This document shows, one piece after another, positions 16,486 through 24,228 of a DNA stretch of 64,000 nt. Made by a program: the position numbers and the translations under genes. Source of the DNA: an uncultured Granulosicoccus sp. (GTDB lineage: Bacteria; Pseudomonadota; Gammaproteobacteria; Granulosicoccales; Granulosicoccaceae); contig CANLXI010000028.1 in assembly GCA_947495035.1 (NCBI GenBank), positions 26,935-90,934 of the forward strand, read 5' to 3'. How positions within the stretch are numbered: the first letter of the stretch is position 1; each line of letters begins with the position of its first letter. The notes below the pieces were generated by a model that saw only the letters and a list, made by a program, of their open reading frames with translations, made no database searches and was not told the origin of the DNA.

Positions 16486-16825
16486 TCATACCCCCGATAG
16501 GGAAAATTCGAGAAAAGGCCGCCTTGCAGGACATCGGGCAGGAACGGCCAGTGATTGACCTGAATGCTACCATACCAGTATTTCCGGCTCCGTGGAATCG
16601 GCAGGGTAGCGGTGCCAGGCGTGCCGATGGTTTCATTGAACTGGTATCCTGCCTGCCAGCGCCGCAGCGCCGACTCACCGAACCTGGCAGACACACCCGA
16701 GAGCATGGCATGCCCCCCGAATCAGACATGTTCGCACGATGCACGGCTCGCCAGTGCAGCCTTGTCGAACCGTGCAGAAGCACTGGCATTCGGCAGTGCT
16801 TCGGTGGTCAGAAGAGGTATTCCTG
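16486..16825. other. intergenic region between gntR-type and rlmG-like genes
   Basis: About 340 bases separate the divergent regulator and methyltransferase starts. I see no convincing small gene, strong hairpin or clear promoter pair here. The upstream extension of the methyltransferase frame (from 16739) has no family resemblance. Confidence 0.4.
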
Positions 16826-17980
16826 ATGACAGCCTCAGACGGATTCTGCATGAAGAATGCGATGGGCGACTGGCAGCTGCAACGCTGGCCGATCACGACT
16901 GATGCGTCGCTGCAGGCCTGGGATGCTGCCGATAGCCTGCTGCTGACGCATGTCTCGGAACTGCTGGCGCAACGACCGGCAGGATATGCCAATGTGCTGC
17001 TGCTCAATGACGCTCACGGTGCGCTGGCCACGAGTCTGCATTCCCTGTCTCCCGTCAGCTGGTCGGATTCCTGTCTGGCGCACCGGGCGGCAGAAGAGAA
17101 TCTGCGGCGCAATGGCATCGCATCGCCATTGAGAAAACTGGCATCCACGCAGACTCCGGATGGGCCGATCGATCTCGTCCTGATTCGGGTGCCCAAGACC
17201 AATGCGCTGCTCGAAGACCAGCTGGCACGTCTGCGGCCCTGTCTCGATGCCGATACGGTCGTTGTGGCAGCCGCCATGGTCAAGCACCTGCAGAAATCGG
17301 CATTTGTCTGCATGGAGCAGTACCTGGGCAAGGTGACGACCTCGTTGGCTGTGAAGAAGGCACGTCTGCTGTTCGTGGACATCGACAGGAATCTGCCTGA
17401 ACGGCGCTCGCCCTATCCGAGTGAATTCACCGATACGGAAACCGGCATGACGCTGCTGAATCACGCCAATGTGTTTTCACGATCACATCTGGATCACGGC
17501 GCTCGCTTTCTTCTGTCTCATTATGCCGATCTACCCAAGTCCGTCCAGGTCGTTGATCTGGGATGTGGCAACGGGGTGCTGGGGATCGCCCTGCAGCAGA
17601 TCATGCCCGATGCTCGGGTGCAGTTCATCGATGAATCCTATTCGGCGGTTGCATCGGCCCGCGACAACCACGAACGATACTTTGCCGGTCGAGCAGTGCA
17701 GGCCGATTTTCAGGTTGCCGATGGTCTGGAGAAACGCGCTTCCGGATCGGTGGATCTGGTGCTCTGCAATCCACCGTTCCATCAGCAGCATGTACTTGGC
17801 GATCAATTGGCCAGATCCATGTTCGAAGGCAGCAAGCGTTGTCTGCGCCAGGGTGGGGAACTGCGCGTGGTTGCCAACCGGCACCTGGGGTATTCGAGAA
17901 CGCTCAGGCAGCTGTTCGGCAATTGTCGGGTCGTTGCCTCGAATGACAAGTTCGCGATACTGAAGTCGCTCAAGCGCTGA
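16826..17980 (+). CDS. RlmG/RsmC-like class I methyltransferase
   Basis: A 384-residue protein with the two-domain layout of RlmG/RsmC rRNA guanine-N2 methyltransferases: a degenerate N-terminal methyltransferase-like domain, then a SAM-binding domain with 'VVDLGCGNGVLGIAL' (motif I) and the catalytic 'LVLCNPPFH' (motif IV, NPPF). RlmG modifies G1835 of 23S rRNA; RsmC modifies 16S rRNA. The length and architecture favour RlmG, though substrate is inferred. The ATG at 16826 is chosen because GAGG lies eight bases upstream. It converges on the PBP-like sensor gene with a 30-base gap. Confidence 0.85.
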   Translation: MTASDGFCMKNAMGDWQLQRWPITTDASLQAWDAADSLLLTHVSELLAQRPAGYANVLLLNDAHGALATSLHSLSPVSWSDSCLAHRAAEENLRRNGIASPLRKLASTQTPDGPIDLVLIRVPKTNALLEDQLARLRPCLDADTVVVAAAMVKHLQKSAFVCMEQYLGKVTTSLAVKKARLLFVDIDRNLPERRSPYPSEFTDTETGMTLLNHANVFSRSHLDHGARFLLSHYADLPKSVQVVDLGCGNGVLGIALQQIMPDARVQFIDESYSAVASARDNHERYFAGRAVQADFQVADGLEKRASGSVDLVLCNPPFHQQHVLGDQLARSMFEGSKRCLRQGGELRVVANRHLGYSRTLRQLFGNCRVVASNDKFAILKSLKR

Positions 17981-18010
17981 TGCGTCGGGCGCATCGGCTC
18001 CAGCCGATGA

Positions 18011-19702
18011 TCATGGCATGTCGGGTAGCGGCGACGGAGTTGACCGCCCCTCGTGCTGCAAACGCCAGATTGCGCAGCACAGATAGTCCGACAATTCGGT
18101 GACAAGGGCCTGGTCGCAGAACTCGTCACCGGACAGATCGAGTACGAGAAAGCCGAGGTGGGTGTTGCCGATGCACAGTGGTTCCAGCAACAGTGGTCCG
18201 GTGAACCCGGAATGCAGGAAATCCCCGGGTAGCAGATCGGCGCTGCGAAATCTGTCGCTCTGCGTTTCGCTGCGGGTTCCACGCTTGCGCTGGAAGATCA
18301 CTCTGGCGAATTCGTCGGGCTGCTCACCGACGTTTTCGTAGAGGCACAGAAAGGCGCCTTCGGAGTTGCAATGTTCACTGAGTTCGTCCAGTGCGGCAAC
18401 CAGTCCACGCTGGCAGGAAACGCGGGTCAGGCTGGCCTTGAACCGTTGCGAGATGTCCTTGTGGCGTTCCTTCCTGACCGATGCTGAACACTCCACATTC
18501 CAGATGGTTTCGTGGATCTTGCCGAGGATCACGGCAGCTCTGGATAGTGCGTCCGATGATTGTCCTTCGCTGCCATGCCTCTCCAGATTGGCGGTGATCT
18601 GTCTGTGCATGTGGCGCCACCAGTAGGTGTCGGAGGGCTGCAGCTGCATCGCCTTCAAGGCGAGGGCCAGTCGCGAGCCGGTAAAGGGGGTTCCGTTGAC
18701 CAGCATCGAGACGATGTCGTCAATGATGTCCTCTGCGAGAAGCTCGGCAGGATGTCTGAGGCTGCTCATGCTGTGCAGCAGGGCGGCGCGAAATTTCACT
18801 GCGTCAAAGGCATGGGATGCGGCAATCACCGGCTCGGAATCCTCGGGTGATTCGGTAGAGGCGCGTATGATGAGTCTGGCCGGCGGGTGCAGTACCCTGC
18901 TGTTGTCGCTGATGTATTCGCCGGACACGATCTGGGAACGCAGACTGGCTGTGACCAGAGCGGACATGCTGTCTTCCGTACAATGAACCGTGGTGATGGG
19001 AGTCAGCGAGGAACTCGCTGCCAGCGTGTTGTGGAAACCCGACACGATGACATCTTCCGGCACCCGCAACCCATGGCTGGCGAGAGCGTGTATGGCCGCC
19101 TGAGCCATGTCATCGCTGGCTGCGATTACCGCGTCGAATTCGCAAGTGTGTTGCAGCAGTCTCTTCATGGCCTTGTAGGCGTCAGTCGCCTGGAAGTTGC
19201 CATTCACAAACAGCTCTTCCACAACCGGTAACTGACGATGGGTCAGCGCATCACGAAAAGCACGTTCCTGTGTGAGGGAACGCGGGTTTTCCGGCGCACC
19301 GCGCAGAAAGACGAAACGCTTGCGCCGCGGATCGGCCGTCATGTATTCCATCAGGCGGCCCATCATGGTGTAGTAGTCGATCTGCACGCTGGCAATTCGA
19401 GGAACGGAAGAGCCATAGCAGACGACCGGCCGATGTGAGAATTGACGAACGAAGTGTGCCAACGCCCTGGCATTGGCATGCTCGCCTATGGAGGCCGTCA
19501 GAATCACGAAGCCAGCCACCGGGAAGTTGCGAACCAGGGGGTAGATGGCGTTGCGTGTGATTTTCTCGTTCTCGTCCCAGTCGGCAGCAGGCTTGAGGGA
19601 TCCCCCACAGACATAGATGAGATCGAAGCCCGCCTTCGCCAGGTGACGGTTGAGGCAGGCGACGATGGGCTGCTGAAAGCCGGCATGCTGATCACCAAGC
19701 AT
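18011..19702 (-). CDS. PBP-like (LacI-type sugar-binding fold) sensor protein without HTH
   Basis: Residues ~1-285 form a LacI/RbsB-type periplasmic-binding fold ('RFVFLRGAPENPRSLTQERAFRDAL', 'FDAVIAASDDMAQAAIHAL', 'VPEDVIVSGFHN'). Helical and GAF-like C-terminal segments follow ('LVAALDELSEHCNSEGAFLCLYENV', 'LEPLCIGNTHLGFLVLDL'). There is no DNA-binding domain, signal peptide or catalytic output. The first ATG (19702) would cut the first beta-strand 'RPLIAMLGD' in half; the frame extends upstream to an ATA codon at 19738 that has AGGAG seven bases before it. The gene follows the histidine kinase by 13 bases from that codon and is surely co-transcribed. A cytosolic input module for the kinase is my inference. 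Confidence 0.75.
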   Translation of the reverse strand: MLGDQHAGFQQPIVACLNRHLAKAGFDLIYVCGGSLKPAADWDENEKITRNAIYPLVRNFPVAGFVILTASIGEHANARALAHFVRQFSHRPVVCYGSSVPRIASVQIDYYTMMGRLMEYMTADPRRKRFVFLRGAPENPRSLTQERAFRDALTHRQLPVVEELFVNGNFQATDAYKAMKRLLQHTCEFDAVIAASDDMAQAAIHALASHGLRVPEDVIVSGFHNTLAASSSLTPITTVHCTEDSMSALVTASLRSQIVSGEYISDNSRVLHPPARLIIRASTESPEDSEPVIAASHAFDAVKFRAALLHSMSSLRHPAELLAEDIIDDIVSMLVNGTPFTGSRLALALKAMQLQPSDTYWWRHMHRQITANLERHGSEGQSSDALSRAAVILGKIHETIWNVECSASVRKERHKDISQRFKASLTRVSCQRGLVAALDELSEHCNSEGAFLCLYENVGEQPDEFARVIFQRKRGTRSETQSDRFRSADLLPGDFLHSGFTGPLLLEPLCIGNTHLGFLVLDLSGDEFCDQALVTELSDYLCCAIWRLQHEGRSTPSPLPDMP

Positions 19703-19751
19703 GGCAATGAGGGGCCGCTTGTCGGTTGGCTCGTTTATCGGTTGACTCCTC

Positions 19752-21638
19752 TCAAACCGTGGCAGTCTGATTCAGTGTGGCTCGTACGGACTTGAGCAGT
19801 GTGTCGCCGGTGTAAGGCTTTTGCAAATGTGGGTATTGCTGTCGCAACTTCTCTGCACGGCTGGTACTGCCGGTAACGAACAGCGCGGGAATGTCGTTAT
19901 CGAGCGCACTGATGCGGTCGTAGGTTTCATAACCATTCAGCCGTGGCATGATCACGTCGAACAGGCATAGATCGATCTTTCCGTGATAGGTGCTCGCGAT
20001 ATTGATGGCGTGCTGACCGTCATTGGCAATCAGGACATGATAGCCGGAGGCTGTCAAAAAGGTGCGCGCAAGATCTCTCAAGGCCACTTCGTCCTCGGTC
20101 AACAGGATGGTTTCTCCATTGCCTTTCATGACGGGGAAGGACTGCGAGGGCTCTGCCACCAGTAGTTCAGTCGTCACCGGAAAATCGATGTGTACATGAG
20201 TACACTCACCGGGACTGCTGTCGATATGGATATGTGCGGCATGTTTCTTCACGATGCCGTAGACCGTTGTCAGTCCCAGTCCGGTACCTTCGCCAACCGG
20301 TTTGGTGGTATAGAAGGGTTCGAAGGCACGGCGCAGGGTGGCCTTGTCCATGCCACAACCGGTATCCGCCACTGTCATGCGAGTGCAGCTGTCGCCTGCT
20401 TCGCCACGTCTGGATTTTCCCTGTCGGATCAGGGCATGGCTGCTGATGGTGATGATGCCGCCATCGGCCATGGCATCACGGGCGTTGATGACCAGGTTGA
20501 ACAGGACCTGCTCGACCATCCTCTTGTCAGCCCGGATGGGGGCAATCTTCAGATCCAGATCGTGCCTGAGCGTGGTGTCGGGGCCGAGCAATCTGGACAG
20601 CATGGGGCTTAGCGACATGATGACTTCATTCAGATCCAGGACCGTGTACTCGGTTTTCTGTCCACGGCTGAAGGTCAGCAGCTGGTTGACCAGGTCGCCG
20701 GCGGCTTCAGCCGCTTCCTCGACGCGTTTCAGGGATTGCCTCAGCGCATGCGGATCGGATGACTGGGTACCTGCCAGTTCGACATAGCCGAGGATGACTT
20801 GCAGATGATTGTTGAAGTCATGAGCGATGCCGGAGGAGAGCTGGCCCAGTGCTTCGAGTCGCTCTGAAGTCTGTATGCCTTTTTCCAGCTTTCTTTCACT
20901 GGCATGTCTGAGCTTCATGCAGGCATAGCCCAGGACGATGATACTCAGATTGGACAGATTTCCGTGAACCGGAGAACCCTGGTTCCTGTCGAATGCCAGG
21001 ACGTCGGGAGCGAAGAGAGTCAGGACGCTATCGATCCATAGCAGGATGAAACCGGTGAGCACCGGCCAGCGATTGCGATTGTTGGAAGCACTGATACTCA
21101 AGGTGGCCACACTGATCAGAATCACGGCACTGGCCTTGAGCCACACACTCCCGGCGGTATCTGCAAACTGCAATTGTGGCTCGGGGGCGTGTCGCGCGAT
21201 CCAGTTCAGGGCAATGATCAGGAAGACCAGCAACAGTGCGGTGCCCGCTTGCCACAGAAAACGTCGAGAGGGACGTGAGACATCGAACAATACATCGAGA
21301 AACGCGGCTGCCAATAGCAGGCGCGACATCGTCAGCAGCATGAATTCGAGCAGCGGCCAGTAGACCTGGAAGCGGGAGGTCGGCTCGGTATTGTCCATCA
21401 GATAGGCGTTGGTCGAGAACAACAGCACTTCGACCAGCAGGCAGACGAAAAAACTGCCCGGCAACAGAAATTGCCTTCGCAGCAGATTGCCTTTGCGTTG
21501 CGACAACGCTTCATGCAGGCACAGGCCGCCCCAGAGGATGATGCCGACGAAGGAGGGCGTCAGATTGCTGTTCAGATTTCCGGGTTCACAACAGGCTTTT
21601 CCGAATACGCTGAGTGTGAAGTCGACCGGGTCTACCAT
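19752..21638 (-). CDS. membrane hybrid histidine kinase with C-terminal receiver
   Basis: A 628-residue protein with about seven hydrophobic segments in residues 25-245. A kinase core follows, with H-box 'SSGIAHDFNNHLQVI' (phospho-accepting His ~273), N-box 'NLVINARDAMADGG', G1 'DTGCGM', F-box 'FEPFYTT' and G2 'GTGLGL'. Residues ~508-628 are a receiver with acidic 'TEDE' and phospho-accepting Asp ~561 in 'LFDVIMP', plus Lys in 'QKPY'. The H-box type (HDFNN) is that of HisKA family 4-like hybrid kinases. The downstream PBP-like protein is the likely partner. No response regulator with a DNA-binding domain is adjacent. It is divergent from the HMG-CoA-lyase-like gene. Confidence 0.92.
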   Translation of the reverse strand: MVDPVDFTLSVFGKACCEPGNLNSNLTPSFVGIILWGGLCLHEALSQRKGNLLRRQFLLPGSFFVCLLVEVLLFSTNAYLMDNTEPTSRFQVYWPLLEFMLLTMSRLLLAAAFLDVLFDVSRPSRRFLWQAGTALLLVFLIIALNWIARHAPEPQLQFADTAGSVWLKASAVILISVATLSISASNNRNRWPVLTGFILLWIDSVLTLFAPDVLAFDRNQGSPVHGNLSNLSIIVLGYACMKLRHASERKLEKGIQTSERLEALGQLSSGIAHDFNNHLQVILGYVELAGTQSSDPHALRQSLKRVEEAAEAAGDLVNQLLTFSRGQKTEYTVLDLNEVIMSLSPMLSRLLGPDTTLRHDLDLKIAPIRADKRMVEQVLFNLVINARDAMADGGIITISSHALIRQGKSRRGEAGDSCTRMTVADTGCGMDKATLRRAFEPFYTTKPVGEGTGLGLTTVYGIVKKHAAHIHIDSSPGECTHVHIDFPVTTELLVAEPSQSFPVMKGNGETILLTEDEVALRDLARTFLTASGYHVLIANDGQHAINIASTYHGKIDLCLFDVIMPRLNGYETYDRISALDNDIPALFVTGSTSRAEKLRQQYPHLQKPYTGDTLLKSVRATLNQTATV

Positions 21639-21697
21639 CTGCCTCTCTTGCGTGAATTGTCCGAATACGACTGCAATGGCAGCCGTCTTGAGCGATG

Positions 21698-21711
21698 CCC
21701 GGCTTGCCGGG
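21698..21711. repeat. small GC hairpin upstream of the kinase gene
   Basis: CCCGGC-TT-GCCGGG lies 60-73 bases upstream of the kinase start, in the 259-base divergent region shared with the lyase gene. It may be an operator or a leader hairpin. Confidence 0.3.
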
Positions 21712-21831
21712 TCGGAAAGAGTCTCTCTATACTGTCTTTCAACAGGTGTTGGCTGCAGCCGGTATCCATTCTCTCGAAATTCTAGCAGTAGTCGCCCATC
21801 CTGCGCGGCAGCAGGGTCCGTCGATGGGCAT

Positions 21832-21837
21832 TATACT
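21832..21837 (+). promoter_or_regulatory. candidate -10 element for the lyase/CoA-transferase pair
   Basis: TATACT lies 61 bases before the lyase ATG. The -35 region is poor, so this is tentative. Confidence 0.3.
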
Positions 21838-21897
21838 GCCTGATTCCGCCTGGAATGAAACCTGTCCGATCACACAACCAAGGGGCCATGGATTGTC

Positions 21898-22902
21898 ATG
21901 AGCGATTTGCCTGCCAGTATCCGGATAACCGAGGAAGGTCCACGAGAAGGTTTCCAGATAGAGCCACGACCGATCAGTACGGGCAACAAGGTGCGGTTCA
22001 TACAGGCTCTGGCGAAGACCGGCGTCTCGACGATTCAGGTGTGCTCGTTTGTTTCACCGCGGCGCGTGCCCGGTTGGGCTGATGCCGATGAGGTTGTCAG
22101 GGCCTTGTCCCCGGAGGCAGGCGTTCGCTATACCGCGCTATGGTTCAACGCACAGGGAATCGACAGGGCGATAGCGCACCGCGACACGTTGTCCTTGATC
22201 GGCACCATCCACACCGTGGCTTCCGAGCCCTTCTGTCAGAGCAATCTGCGACGCAGTCTGGCCGAAAACAGGGCCGCCATGCACCAGCAGTGTGCGGCTC
22301 ATCGCCGCGCCGGTATTCGTGTGAGCAAGATCAGCGTCATGGCAGCTTTCGGTTGCAACTTTGCCGGTGACCTGACAGTCGATGACGCTCTGAAGGCTGT
22401 CGATGACGGGATGCAGATTGCCGTTGACTGTGGCGAACACATCAGTGAAATTGCCCTGGCAGACACCATGGGCTGGGCCAACCCTTTGCAGATACAGCGA
22501 GTGGTCTGTGAGGTGCGATCCCGTTGGCCGGATCCCGCCATTCGGCTGCACCTGCATGACACCCGTGGCCTGGGAATCGCCAATGCCTACGCCGGTCTGT
22601 GTTGTGGCGTGAACCGTTTCGACAGTACCGTGGGAGGTCTGGGGGGCTGCCCCTTTGCGGTGTCCGGGGCCTCGGCGAGTGCGTCAGCGCGGCAGGGCAT
22701 GCCGCCGGGCAATATTGCAAGCGAGGAACTGGTATTGCTGGCCCATGAGTGCGGTGTCGAAACCGGGGTGGATCTGGAAGCCCTGATTGACGCGGGTCAC
22801 CTGGCCGAAGAACTCATCGGCCATGGCTTGCCCGGCGCTGTCTTGCGTGGAGGTAGCCTGGCGCGCTTCCGCAACGCTGCAATTCGAGGCACCAGCGCAT
22901 GA
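21898..22902 (+). CDS. HMG-CoA-lyase-like (DRE-TIM) enzyme
   Basis: A 334-residue TIM-barrel lyase of the HMG-CoA lyase/citramalyl-CoA lyase group. Metal-binding 'LHLHDTRGLG' and the C-terminal glycine loop with its catalytic cysteine, 'GLGGCPFA', are present. The usual 'GPRDGLQ' start motif reads 'GPREGFQ', replacing the metal-binding Asp by Glu. Expected chemistry is retro-aldol cleavage of a beta-hydroxy-acyl-CoA into acetyl-CoA plus a 3- or 2-oxo acid. The class III CoA-transferase 43 bases downstream probably supplies the CoA thioester, so the pair may degrade a free acid such as 3-hydroxy-3-methylglutarate or citramalate. Confidence 0.85.
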   Translation: MSDLPASIRITEEGPREGFQIEPRPISTGNKVRFIQALAKTGVSTIQVCSFVSPRRVPGWADADEVVRALSPEAGVRYTALWFNAQGIDRAIAHRDTLSLIGTIHTVASEPFCQSNLRRSLAENRAAMHQQCAAHRRAGIRVSKISVMAAFGCNFAGDLTVDDALKAVDDGMQIAVDCGEHISEIALADTMGWANPLQIQRVVCEVRSRWPDPAIRLHLHDTRGLGIANAYAGLCCGVNRFDSTVGGLGGCPFAVSGASASASARQGMPPGNIASEELVLLAHECGVETGVDLEALIDAGHLAEELIGHGLPGAVLRGGSLARFRNAAIRGTSA

Positions 22903-22945
22903 ATCATGCACGCATGCAACAATACAATAGCGGGGGAATGCCACG

Positions 22946-24181
22946 ATGAATTCCGATACCGGACAGAGCACGGCACCACTGGCAGGTTTGCGTGTCCTGG
23001 AATTCAGCCACACGATCATGGGGCCCTGTGCCGGTTTGCTGTTTGCAGACCTCGGGGCGGATGTCATCAAGATAGAACCGGTACCGGACGGCGATCGCAC
23101 GCGGCAGCTGCCCGGCTTTGCCTCCGGATTCTTTGCCACCTTCAACCGCAACAAGCGCAGCCTGGCGGTGGATCTGAAAAATCCGGAAGGTCAGGCAGCC
23201 GTTCATGCTCTGGTTGGCAAGGCGGATATCGTTCTGGACAATTATGGCCCAGGCACCATGGAGCGGCTCGGTTGTGGTTGGGAGCAACTTGCTGCTCTCA
23301 ACCCGACCCTTGTCCATCTGTCCCTGAAAGGGTTTCTGCAGGGGCCCTGGCAGCAGCGACCGGCGCTTGATGAAGTTGTCCAGTTCCAGAGTGGCCTTGC
23401 CTACATGACAGGTCCGCCCGGGCAACCCTTGCGTGCCGGTGCTTCCATCGTGGATATCCTCGGTGCCGTATTCGGAGTCACAGGCGTACTGGCGGCACTG
23501 CGTGAGCGGGAGAGAACGGGTCGAGGGCAGCGAGTCGGCAGTTCATTGTTCGAATCGGCCGCTTTCATGATGGCATCACATATCGCCGGTGGTGCTGCCA
23601 CAGGTGATGAGGTGCCACCGATGACCGCGCGCAAGGGCGCATGGGGTGTGTACGATGTCTTTCATGCGCGAGAGGGAGAACCGCTTTTCATCGGGGTAAC
23701 CAGCGATGCGCAGTGGCGGCGTTTCTGCGACCGGTTCTGTCTGGAGGAGTTGAGCCGCGATGAGCGTTTGGCCACCAATCCGCAGCGTACCCGCGCCAGG
23801 GAGTGGTTGCTGCCAATTCTGGTCGATCACCTCGCAGCCTACTCCCACAAGGAACTGGTAGCCGGGTGTCAGGCTGCAGAGGTTTCCTGGGCACCGGTGG
23901 GCAAGCCCGAAGAGCTGATCAGCAACGAACAGCTGTTGGCACCGGGTGGACTGCTAGACGTTGCGCTGGCCAGTGCTCGCGAGTCTGTGGCCGAGCAGGT
24001 TCTGTTACCTGCCTTGCCACTGGAATTCGGTGACGAACGGCAACGTCCGGGCTTGTATTTGCAGCCTCCCATGCCGGGACAGCACAGTGTGCAGATACTG
24101 CGCGAGTCTGGTATGGATGACGCCGCCATAGCGGCGCTGATCAAGACCGGTTGCGTTGTCGACTGCCACGAAGCGGGATGA
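22946..24181 (+). CDS. CaiB/BaiF-type (family III) CoA-transferase
   Basis: A 411-residue class III CoA-transferase: 'LAGLRVLEFSHTIMGPCAGLLFADLGADVIKIEP' at the N-terminus is the family signature, and the catalytic aspartate is in 'GASIVDILGA' at about residue 170. It moves CoA from a donor such as succinyl-CoA to an organic acid. GGGGGA precedes the ATG. It follows the lyase-like gene on the same strand and is likely to activate that enzyme's substrate. Confidence 0.9.
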   Translation: MNSDTGQSTAPLAGLRVLEFSHTIMGPCAGLLFADLGADVIKIEPVPDGDRTRQLPGFASGFFATFNRNKRSLAVDLKNPEGQAAVHALVGKADIVLDNYGPGTMERLGCGWEQLAALNPTLVHLSLKGFLQGPWQQRPALDEVVQFQSGLAYMTGPPGQPLRAGASIVDILGAVFGVTGVLAALRERERTGRGQRVGSSLFESAAFMMASHIAGGAATGDEVPPMTARKGAWGVYDVFHAREGEPLFIGVTSDAQWRRFCDRFCLEELSRDERLATNPQRTRAREWLLPILVDHLAAYSHKELVAGCQAAEVSWAPVGKPEELISNEQLLAPGGLLDVALASARESVAEQVLLPALPLEFGDERQRPGLYLQPPMPGQHSVQILRESGMDDAAIAALIKTGCVVDCHEAG

Positions 24182-24228
24182 GTGGCCAGTCCCGGCAGTC
24201 GTGAACGCGCTGGTCGAGACTGCGATGC

